From the NCBI GenBank assembly GCA_013365325.1, contig JABVXV010000181.1:1-64000 (forward strand): DNA of 64,000 nt, in the 5' to 3' direction. Both the position numbers and the translations under genes were made by a program. The notes beneath the pieces were generated by a model that was not told the origin of the DNA, did not search any database, and saw only the letters and a list, made by a program, of their open reading frames with translations. Each line of letters opens with the position of its first letter. The first letter of the stretch is position 1. Source of the stretch: Dipetalonema caudispina (taxonomy: Eukaryota; Nematoda; Chromadorea; Rhabditida; Onchocercidae). Of this stretch, positions 54,002-64,000 are shown in pieces.

Positions 54002-55828
54002 AATCTTCAAAAACAGCTTCAGATTCCTGGAATTGCAACAATCAGTGTTGAAATATCACATCAGTAAGGGTTTTTCCGGTAAAACTAGAATACCAATTTT
54101 GTTGACCACTTGAATGATTTGATCTTATTTGCTTGTTTTAATGATTCTCTTCATATTTTTTCTAAAAAAAAAAGAGTGAAAGCTCCTATTTATCCTTTCT
54201 CATTTTGTATCGTTCGCTGTCCCTCATCGCAACCTCGTAGGAATCATTAAAGCAATTTTATTTCCGTTGTGCTTAATTATTAAGCCAGTGGAATTCAAAT
54301 ATCAATTAATAAGTGAGTTTTTTTTTTTTTTTTTCTTTTTTTTTTTTTTTGTCTGGACAGTTTTTTTTCCCACTTTATATATGTTTTTTATGTTTTGATT
54401 ATTTGCTTTATGTTTGTGTTCCAAGGTTCCTGTCAATTTCTCAAAAATAGCACTACTGCTTAACGCTTCAAATAAAGTTTCAGAAGAAACTCATTTTTTT
54501 GTTGAATCGAGTTTACAAATTTCCATGGGAGTCTGCTAAATTACGCAATATAACATGACGTTGTCTGATCTCGTCGTTGTTCCCTTGGAATAAATGTTTC
54601 TGAACTTTTTATCAGTTTCGTTTCTAAAACAACATCCTATAAGTTTCTGGTAGCATATAGTGTTTTCGTTAGCGAAGAAATTTTAATTTCTTGTGGAGTT
54701 ATTTGTGTTGACTCCAGTTCGTATAGTTCTCATCGATTGTATCTAATCATAGTTATATGTTTGTCAGAAATAAAAGTGTTTTTTTGGTATATATTGCATG
54801 ACACATTCTTAACTTTGTTTTTTACGTTGGAAATCAGGGACGGACTACTGCTTTATGTTCATCATTCTACTTTTTACCGATTCGGTAGATTAAGGTTAGT
54901 GGTAAAACTGCTGATAATGTAAGCTTGTTGGAACCAGTGTTCCACCGAATACAATGCGGAATGAAGTGTTCGTGTCTTTGTCGTTCTTCATTTAGCATCT
55001 CGGTTTTGAGTGGAATTTTAAGAATCTACAACTTGCACTGTGAGGATGACAAGGTCACTTTGTTACTCCCGAACGGAAATCGAAAAGGGAATGGAATTGA
55101 AGGGGGTCTAGTGTGAATTTTCCTTGTAATAGTCTTATAAAAATTGATAACATTAACTTCGTGGTCAAACGATGTGTATAAATGAGAACGATTATACTGA
55201 AATACTAATTAAAAGTATTCTGGAAGGAGCCATCGTTTAGTAAGGAAAAAAGAAGCAGTAGTGGCCGTTGTAATTGCAGTATGCAATGTATCAGAAAAAA
55301 GTAATAGGCGGGTAAATTTAATATTTTATGAAACTTATTTTTATCCAATTCTAATTAAGCAGTTAATCGTTTGTAAAGATTGCTTACTTTCGCTTTGACA
55401 TATCGAAAGTTATAAATTTGATTTTTATCATTATTGTCAATCTTCAAATATTAGAAACACTTGATTTAATAACGAAAAAAAAAAATGAAATTCCATCAAG
55501 TAGTATCTAAAAGTAACAGAAGTAACATTATTTACTTTTAGATACTGTTTGATAAAATTTAGGGCAAAACAATATTTGGAATGAATATTAAGTATTATAA
55601 TAGAATAAAATGTTAAATTTATTGAACAGGATATAAATCTACCTTCCTACTATATCGATTGATTTATTCTTTATAATCTTTAATAAAAGGAAGGAAAAGT
55701 AAGAAAAGATGATTTAGTAGTTGATTTGCATAAAAAAATAAAATATGCAAATATCTTTTTTGTTGATATATTTTTAGGTGACAAAACAGTTAGTCAGATA
55801 TAATTTTTGTAGTTCTACATGGACAGAA
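54002..55828. other. 3'UTR of hnRNP F/H and intergenic DNA
   Basis: Contains a 33-base poly-T tract near 54317-54349 with one C and, at 54471-54476, AATAAA, a candidate polyadenylation signal for the hnRNP gene. Plus-strand frames at 54737-55116 have no family resemblance. Confidence 0.5.
54471..54476 (+). terminator. Candidate polyadenylation signal, hnRNP F/H gene
   Basis: AATAAA about 470 bases after the stop codon of the hnRNP gene. Confidence 0.4.
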
Positions 55829-57667
55829 ATGGTGATTCTGCTGATCCAGTGTTTTATGATAAGCTTTGCTGAAGCTATGTTTTTTTATACAAGAGGTATC
55901 AATTATGTGTTACATTAATTTAGTAATCTGTACTAATTTGACATATTAAACACTAAATTTATGTTTTCTTATCCAGTTGATCAGTATTTCTTACAATTTG
56001 ATTATTATATGAATTTTACTACCCTTTTTTAAAACTTTTTAAGCGAAATTAATTCATCGTTATTATTATTTTTAAATATTTTTATTGAAATATTACGGTA
56101 ATCATTAAATTATTATTACATTTATTTAGGACAAATTCCAAGGTTGCAATGCACGCAACATTCGTTTTGCTCTGAACGTGATCGTGCACGTTGGTTGGAA
56201 AGACGTCGATCGTATCAAATTTTAGTTGCACTCAGAAATAAAGCATTCAATCAAATGTATTTAATTTTCAATGTATATTACTGAAAATTTTTGTTTTTTA
56301 AAGTATCTTTTAAAATGTGCTAATTACATTCATCTATTTACCTATTCAAATATTTGAATTTCCGTGTTCAAATATGATAAGATATATTTTGATTAACTTT
56401 TATGTACTTCTCAATAAGAAATCGATAGGTAAGTTCTAGAAATTATGATCATCTAAATCATTATTTATTGATTACCTTGGGGTTATCATAAGAAAATATA
56501 TTGAAAGTTAAATGATTGTTATGAAATTTATGAATTGATTTTAATTCACTGCCATATACTATTTAAAATTATTTCCAAACACGGTTTTCTCTTTTCCCCT
56601 CTGTTTTCTCTTTTCTCACTTTTTTTCAAGCTAACAATTGATAAAATTTAATTTTAAATTTTATATTCTCTTTTTCATCTCTTCAAAATTTTACAATCAT
56701 ATATAGCAATTTTTTATCAAATATTACTTTTCTCATTATTTATTTTGATTTATTTCTATTAAAATTTAGCCAAATGCCTATTTCATCATTGTCAATTAAT
56801 CGTTGGCATAATTACTTCTGTTATGAATATCAAAGTGCAGCATTTCTGATGGAAAATGATAGTGAACGTTGGCAAATAGCATGTTTATGGAATGGTAATG
56901 ATATTAATGCGACATGTGCGCCAGCACCATCCAATAATAATAATAAGCCAGTTGCTTATATTGAACCTGAAAAATGGCGACAAATGTTACATGTTAGTAA
57001 ATTTAAAAAAGAAAAAAAAAATGGTTAAATTAATGAGATAAATGGGAAAATAATTGATCACTTGATATTTTTTTAATTATTAGCTAAAAAAATAAATTTT
57101 TTTTAGAATTTCCGAAAAACTATTGGTTGTACAACAAAAGCTATATGGGAAGCAGAAAAGGTAATTTTTTTTTTCGTTTGAAATTTACAAAAAATTTGCC
57201 GAATAAATTTCCATTTTTTTTCACTATTATTGGTTGAATTTCATACATGATTAATCTTACTACTAATTACATTATGTTGGCTAATATTTTTGATAAATTT
57301 TAGAAAAGAATTTTTTGCTGTAAATTTTAATCTGCAAGAAAAAAAAAGATAGAAATTTTCGTATTAAAAAGTAAATTTTATATATTAGTGATGAAATATT
57401 CTTAAATTTATTTGTTTAATTTTTAAAATTTAACAATAATATAGTACTATTCATTATTTAAATTGCTGTATAAACAATTACTAAAAATATTTAAAATTCC
57501 TTTCTTTCATATTTGTTAATATTAAAATAAAATTAATTAATATATAGGTTCAAGAATTATATGTATGTACAGAACGATGTTTATATGGTGGAATCGGTTA
57601 TATGCCAGTTTTACTCATTTCTGTAACACTTATGATATCTATCACTTTGTTATGTTTTCGAGGATAA
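55829..57667 (+). CDS. Small secreted/anchored eight-cysteine protein, copy 1
   Basis: Unrecognised family. Five exons close in phase: 55829-55895, 56130-56256, 56770-56992, 57107-57160, 57548-57667, giving 196 residues. Exon 1 encodes a signal peptide (MVILLIQCFMISFAEA). The mature part has eight cysteines in the order C-x5-C, C, C-LWNGN-x3-N-x-T-C, C (GCTTK), and C-x3-C (YVCTERC). NAT in the NATC segment is an N-glycosylation sequon. The last about 20 residues are hydrophobic and end almost at the stop (IGYMPVLLISVTLMISITLL), so the protein is either tail-anchored to the surface or carries a GPI-attachment signal. TTTTTGTAG at 55812 upstream could accept a spliced leader. The next gene is a tandem paralogue. 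I do not propose a function. Confidence 0.8.
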
Positions 57668-58710
57668 TTTATTATAAAAAAAAAAATTCATTGTCATCGT
57701 AAACATTATTGTAAGAGAGATATTTAAAATGCATATATAAATTTTACTATAATATGCAAGAATTACATAACATTTCTGCTTGTTCTTTTTTTTTTGATAT
57801 TCGAAAAATCTGCGTGTTGCATGCATTTTACATTTTGCATTTTCTATAATATAATAAACATATTAATTGTTTATTATATGTATTTTAAGTCATAAATTTG
57901 CTTTGTTTAAAATCCATTCTATTTCTATCATACTATTTGCTTTTTGTGGCTTTAATTACAAATTTTAATTTAAAAATAAGAAAACGAAAATAAAAAGAAA
58001 GGATAAAGAAGAGAGAAGCAAATAAGTCTGGAGAAATCAGTTTCGATAGTAAAATGGGACAGTGAAAAATTCTACAACAAACTTTTTAAATTATAACAAA
58101 TATCTTTAATTTCATCAGGCGTATTTATATATTTCCTAATGGGTAAAATTGCATTTTTTTTTTTTTGTTTTTTGTTACATGAAGGCGTTTTTCTGAATTA
58201 TTAAATCAAAAATTGTTTATGTGAAAGTCCATTACCATGCAAATTTATTTATATATCATTTATTGCATATTCGATATTTACAATAATATAATTTCGATAT
58301 TTTATAAAGAAAATGATGATGTTACAATGACCATTTCTTAATTTTATTAGAATGTGGACGGGTGAAAATTCTTTTTTAAGCATTTCCCTATTATGTGCAA
58401 TATTTTCACAAGGTATAATCATATAATTTATCAAACTATTTGAAATATTTAACAATATTAAGAGGAACCTGATGAACCTTTCTAAAATTAATGATTGAAG
58501 TCAATTATGTCTTGAAGATTTATTTTAATGCATAAATTATCTCTTAGGTAATCATTAAGCAATATATTTAATTAATTTACCATTAATCATGCATTTATTA
58601 TAAATCAGCATGATACAACGCATTACAAATTGGATTAAATTTTAAACAATTAATATTATTTGTCAGAATAATATAAATCATAATTATAAATAAATATGTA
58701 TACATTTCAG
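57668..58710. other. Between tandem paralogues; first exon of copy 2 not found
   Basis: AT-rich. A frame at 58139 (MGKIAFFFFCFLLHE) looks like a signal peptide but has no donor in the phase needed by the next exon, so I do not include it in a gene. Confidence 0.45.
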
Positions 58711-59735
58711 GAGATACAAATCGTGATATTTTATGTACAGATTCGTTAACATGTAATGAACATCATCGTTTATGGTGGTTTCGAATGCGTAATCATGTAA
58801 ATAATATTTTACAATTTATGCATCGTAAACGATATAAGCATCAAATGCTATCATCGATAGAACGCGAACGATCGTATATATATTCGTTAAGAATGCGTTA
58901 TTTTTTATGCAAAGAAGTACAAAGTGTAGGTTTTATGAGTGATACACGAAGTGACCGATGGCCAATACGATGTTTATGGAATGGAAATGCAATTAATGGT
59001 ACATGTGCTCCAGCACCACCAAATAATCTATCAATTTTTTATGTTACATCCAATGAATGGCAACAAAAAGTTAAGGTATGCTTTAATTGATATTTCATTT
59101 ATTTTATGATTTTTCTTAATTAATATTTGACTAATATACGGTAACTTCCTTTCCCATAGTCTCTACATTCCTGGTAATTTTTTCGATTGTAATTTCTCAA
59201 AGGAATATTTATATAATGTTTGAAACAATCACTGTAGCAAAATTTAATTTATTTAATAAATTTAATTAATGACTACTTATGAAGCATAAAATATTATGCA
59301 TTCATAATATTACTGTTTAGGAATTTCGCATTAAAATTGGTTGTAATAAAACGGATATTGAAAATGCAAATAAAGTATGTATAATGTTTCAATTTTTTTG
59401 GCAAAACAAAAGTAAACTTTGTATTTCCATGAAAAAATAAAAAAAAAAATAGAAAATTATGCAATACAATTATACCACCGACAAATCAAATCTTTTAAGT
59501 ATTGATTCTTCTCAGGAGCAAGATATGTTTCTTGACAACAGCATAAACCGCTATCAGTTGAGGAGTTAGTAATTTATCGCTTAAAGTTATGAATGTTTAA
59601 AAACTTGAAAAAATATAGTTGGATGAACTGTATGTATGCAAGGAACGCTGTGTCCAAGCTGGAATCGGTTACATGTCATCGATGTTCATTATGACAACAT
59701 TGCTTGTCTCCTTCACACTGTTGCTAATAACGTGA
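58711..59735 (+). CDS. Small eight-cysteine protein, copy 2 (5' end unresolved)
   Basis: Tandem paralogue of the preceding gene. Exons 58711-59075, 59321-59374 and 59619-59735 join in phase 0 and give about 178 residues without a start. All eight cysteines and their spacing match copy 1: C-x5-C, then 20 residues between the third and fourth (DRWPIRC), CLWNGNAINGTCAPAP, GCNKT, and YVCKERC, followed by a hydrophobic C-terminus (IGYMSSMFIMTTLLVSFTLL). The NGT sequon is in the same place. Exon 59321-59374 has the same length (54) and phases as 57107-57160 of copy 1. Copy 1's two exons before it are one continuous exon here, so an intron was lost or gained. The 5' exon must end in phase 1; copy 1's signal exon does so. 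Confidence 0.75.
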
Positions 59736-60344
59736 ACAAGATGGAAACTGCGGAAAAGTAAAAAACGAAATTTATAAACAATGTTATAAAAGAACGCATC
59801 GAGTGATTCGTAATTTCGAGAAATTCTGTACAGAATATATAGCTATTTCAATATCAAATATGTCCTTCATTTAAATTCAACTGAATTTCCGTATAATCCG
59901 GTATTCCTAAGGCTATTTTTTCGCTCTTTTCCGGAATAATTGCGCGAAACCATGAATCCTGTCAGTTTACAGAGTGAAAATAAACTTGAAATTTTCTTTT
60001 TTTAAATGAAGTCCAAACAATTTTGACAAGAAATTTGACAAAAAAATGTAAATTCATGTCAAAATTAAACTGAAAGCATTTTTTGATGTTGGTATACAAT
60101 CGATTGCATAAATACCGAACCCAAACTAACAATTTCACTAAGAATTCTCAAATTGTGCTTTAAAATTAGGATTTGACTCTTCGCTTACTAGTCCATTCAA
60201 ACTATAATGAAGAAATAAAAACAAACAGTCATGATAAGGTAAAATTATTACAATTCCTGTATATACATACACATAAAAGGAGTGCATATCTTATAAACTG
60301 ATAAATTCAAGTATTCAAACAACAATTCATGTACTGCATAAATC
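59736..60344. other. Intergenic between convergent genes
   Basis: Holds 3'UTRs of the eight-cysteine gene copy 2 (plus) and the unrecognised minus-strand gene. No coding pattern seen. Confidence 0.5.
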
Positions 60345-62456
60345 TCAAGAAGTGGTTTTTTCGTTTTGGATAGCGACAAATTTTGAAATCAAAGTGTGGG
60401 ATAAATTTCGACGGTAATCGTCCATTTCTTCAACTTTCTGCAAAGCAAAACTATTCTTAAAGCTCCACGATGCTCCTTTGTTTCGATTTCCACTATTTCT
60501 TTTTTATATTTTGGTTTTATGTTTTGAAACTGGTCACACTTATGGATGACTGTTAATTCTTGCTTTCAACGCATCCGTTGAAAACTTTTTTGACGCTTCA
60601 ATTTACGATTGCTGAATCAAGTCAATACATGCAGACAGAGGATGGAAAAATAAGGACAGACAAATCTAATCCTTTCACTTCTTATCTTAAAAAAAATTCC
60701 TTGGAAAAAAAACTTATCAAATGCCAAATTAACCTTTGCAAGCAATTCCAACCTCCTTTCCATACCAGTAATGATAGTTTCGTTTCTAATTGCATTATCC
60801 TGATAAATATTTCGTTCCTTCAAAAGGGCATCCACAATATCATATATCCAAGTTCTATCCAAATTTAGTGTCAATATGCAGAATTCAAACTAGAAACAAA
60901 ACTATCAGGAAACGCTCTGAACTGAATTCGTCTTACTCTCCAACAATCTTATTTCTGCTCTTCTACACTAACTTCCATCACTGCACATCAAATACTTATT
61001 AGTGTAGTTAAAAACGACAGGATTGTATTTTAAAGTATTTAGAGATACGATAAATCCCCAACTGTATTACTGCTCTTAATTCGAGGCAGTCAAGACGAAA
61101 AAAACGTCCGAAATAGTAGAAAAAAGTAGAGAACATGTGAAAGTAATCAATAGCAGTAAATTTTGCAAGGATCGAAAGTTAGTTTGTGACTCACCGTAAG
61201 ACCATCTTCATCCGGTCGAATCCATTTTATCTACAAAAATAACGAATAAACTATAACTAGAAAATAAGGAAAAATTAAACTTCTACCACACCCACAAATA
61301 AAGCTCATGCCTAAAATGGAGGAAGCAAATATAAGAATAAGAATATCCCACTTTTCTAGGTTTCAGCATCCATTTCTTCCATCCTTTAAAACTTTCACTT
61401 CCAGACAAGTTATTGAGAGCTGAGTTATAGCAAATTTCATTACAATCAACCACCTCTTCATGATGCATTATCAGAGTATGGAGAGGAAGGGATGCATCTA
61501 AAACGCTTACTTACAGTTCTGCACAGTTTACTGACACTGCAAATTATCAAACAATCATGTTGGTGTAACCATTTCTACCTGCTAAAATCTAATATCAGAG
61601 TAAAGTCACAAACAATTCCGTTGAGGACATTCTATGTGAACTGCTAATGAATAACGAATATGGGAGAAGAAGAAGAGGGGTCTGCAACTTTATTGCGGTC
61701 TAAAATATTCCTACACATTACGATCTAAAATATTTCTACAGCTTTGTTTTTCTTTTTCTATTTCTACAAAAACTGATGATTCTTTTGTAATCAAGCCAAA
61801 GAATAAAATAAAATGAAAAAACGATAGGATGGCATTATACCTGGACACATTCTGGTATTATACCTGGACTCGAACGTTCCATACTTAATGAATTGTTTTG
61901 ATCAGCAAGTTCGGCGATGAACTCTTCATCTGTACCGAATTCACTTTCTTCACGTAATGCCTTCCAACTTTCCTGGTCATCTATAAAATGAAGCACACTA
62001 ACACCAATATATGAAGATATCATCTGATATAGATCAACTGAATCCAATTCTAAGTCTAAATCAAGTCTTAGTTTTGACACTTTCCTTTATTTTTTCTACA
62101 TCTAATTAGAATATAATTTCGATTTATATTTCTTGAATCAAATCTCCAAAAATACAAATTAAATGAAATTCTAAAGTATAGCTGATTTAATTTAATGAGT
62201 AATTATCTTTTTATTTTTATCAGTATTTTCTATCCATTCTTACGACGAATGAAATGATCAAAATTTGATGGAATTAATCAATTTTCGCGCACAAAAAAAA
62301 CCTACAGGTCGCGGTATATGATGGGCTAAGGGTATCATTTATAATAACAACAGCGATATATTCATCATTCCCACAATTTTTACCAATGAATAAAACGGTT
62401 GATAATTGTCGCTCATCGTTTAATTCACAGCAACGACTTACTTTCAATTCTAACAT
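60345..62456 (-). CDS. Uncharacterised six-exon protein
   Basis: I do not recognise this gene. Exons on the minus strand that close in phase 0 throughout: 62442-62456 (MLELK), 61841-62023, 61352-61453, 61195-61230, 60734-60889, 60345-60437, giving about 194 residues. The second exon is acidic (KALREESEFGTDEEFIAELA), the third carries SESFKGWKKWMLKPRK, the fourth IKWIRPDEDGLT, and the last two form charged amphipathic helices (YDIVDALLKERNIYQDN, GMERRLELLAK, KVEEMDDYRRNLSHTLISK) that could be a short coiled coil. No signal peptide or membrane segment, so probably cytosolic or nuclear. A GTTTTAG acceptor at 62470 precedes the ATG. The start of the third exon is the weak point: a stronger acceptor at about 61493 opens the same frame in phase 1 and would require an extra microexon. 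Confidence 0.5.
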
Positions 62457-62469
62457 TTCGGAATATACT

Positions 62470-64000
62470 CTAAAACATATTCAAATGTTCAAACATTTCA
62501 CTTCCTCGAATTACCATGTCGAATTCATAAGATCTGAACTATATCATTCTAATGTTATTGTATAAAAATTATGCCAAGTCAAAATTGCAAAATATATAGT
62601 ATACGCCATATCGTGTTGTAAAATGTAATTGTAAGATAAAAATACGCCATAAGACAAAAGTTATACGATGAAAATTATGTTGTATAAGAGGTGTAAAATG
62701 TAAAATACATTAAATTAAGATTGTAAAACATAGAAATAAATCATTCAACACCTTACCAATCATTTAAAAGGAATAATTAATATCAATCATTTAAACACAA
62801 AATTTATTCCTTTCTTTCTATGTAACGCGGCCATACTGTTAAATCTTGACGACATATCAAGTATGTTAGTTAGTTAGTATTGATGATTATTTTAATCTAA
62901 TATTTATTATTTATTTGTAATATTTTAAGTACATAAGGAATACATCATATAGTATATTGATTAACTTTTTATAATATTATATTTAACGCACAAAAATGGT
63001 TATTGATATGTAATTTCCATGGAAAATTTTTGAAACAATTGGAAATCTATAAATTTGCATTTTATTAAAATAAAAGGAAAAAATTTGATTTTTTTTCTTT
63101 TTTTTTGCATAAAAAAAAAGGAAAGATATATAAGAAATGGAAGAAAAAGAATGATGAATTGTTTGTTTATAATTTATTGCTAAATAGAGCAAACATTAAA
63201 TTGCGGTATCTCATTTCAAGCAAATTCATATTATAATCATATACATACCCTTATCATTATTATCATCATCATTCTTATCATTGTCGTTATTGTTATTATT
63301 ACTATTACCATAATCAATATTTATTGATTTGGTATCATAAACGAAAGTATACGAAATATTTTATTCAGATGAAGTCATCACAGGTTTTATTTCTTCATTT
63401 ATATCTCTTTCCAATTTAGTAAAATGGTTTTCCTTATTAGTTCATTAAGCAATCTCATTCTTGATAACAATAATCATACTACAAGTAAAGTTTTATAAAG
63501 GAACAACGTTATTTTGAAATTATATACCATAATATCGTTTTACACCGTAATTATACCGCAGTTTATATTTTTCATCAATTGAAATTTTAATTTAAAATAT
63601 CCGCTTAATATTCGTTAAAGATAATAATTGACTTTGCTTAAGAATTCTTAAAGAATAAAAATTAATATGCAAATCTATTGTATCCATCTTTCTGGGCAAA
63701 ATTGTGGATTTATGGAAATTTTTATAAAATATTTTTAAATCAGTGAAGATATATATATATATACATATATAATAAATATTTTTTATAATGTTACAATATT
63801 TTTTTTTTGTTAACTAAAATTTGAATTCAAAATTCCTTGCTTTACTTTATATTATAGGATATATATTACTGGCAGTATACATGTATGTAATTAATACATC
63901 CTAAAATACAATTTAATATTTGCAAGTTAAGAATCATTTAGCAAATTACAGCAAGCTAATTATATTTAAGTAAGAAGTTAAAGTTGAACGTAAGATAATG
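62470..64000. other. AT-rich intergenic DNA with simple repeats
   Basis: No gene seen. Contains TTATTATCATCATT-type triplet repeats at about 63255-63315, an (AT)n run near 63750-63772, and two copies of the ten-base word ATACGCCATA near 62600 and 62642. Confidence 0.6.

Overview
The window is nuclear DNA of a nematode, most likely a filarial or other spirurid worm. It is strongly AT-rich. Genes are split into many exons, almost always with GT...(T)TTCAG/TTTAG introns. Several start codons sit a few bases behind a lone 3' splice acceptor with no upstream exon, which is the layout expected for spliced-leader trans-splicing. I assembled every multi-exon gene by hand from reading-frame phase and protein-family similarity. 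Species assignment is inference; no rRNA or marker gene is present.

Layout, left to right: a (TTA)n microsatellite. mrpl-44, a mitochondrial ribosomal protein, on the minus strand (1.76-6.19 kb). A 6 kb gene-free divergent intergenic region. An A-type cyclin on the plus strand (12.3-17.6 kb). A four-SH3 adaptor on the minus strand (19.4-25.5 kb), whose first long intron holds an intronless taf-8 gene on the same strand. A 17-exon minus-strand gene (27.3-36.2 kb) encoding a P-loop kinase + CUE + Smr nuclease of the N4BP2/Cue2/NONU-1 type. A short SDS3/BRMS1-like SIN3-complex subunit on the plus strand (37.0-38.7 kb). The V-ATPase B subunit vha-12 on the plus strand (41.6-45.1 kb). Two fragments of a CRESS-DNA-virus Rep helicase on the minus strand (47.4-48.4 kb). 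An hnRNP F/H protein with three RRMs on the plus strand (49.1-54.0 kb). A tandem pair of small cysteine-rich secreted or membrane-anchored proteins on the plus strand (55.8-59.7 kb). An unrecognised six-exon minus-strand gene (60.3-62.5 kb).

Most genes are unrelated housekeeping functions: mitochondrial translation, cell cycle, basal transcription, chromatin, no-go/nonstop mRNA decay, proton pumping and splicing. I see no operon with the tight 100-400 bp spacing known in Caenorhabditis.

The parts most worth a second look are three. First, the endogenous Rep remnants: one is an open reading frame behind a 3' splice acceptor, joined to a new N-terminal membrane segment in a locally GC-rich block. 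Second, the tandem eight-cysteine family I cannot name, whose second copy lacks a visible signal exon but has a splice phase that fits the signal exon of the first. Third, the nested intronless taf-8.
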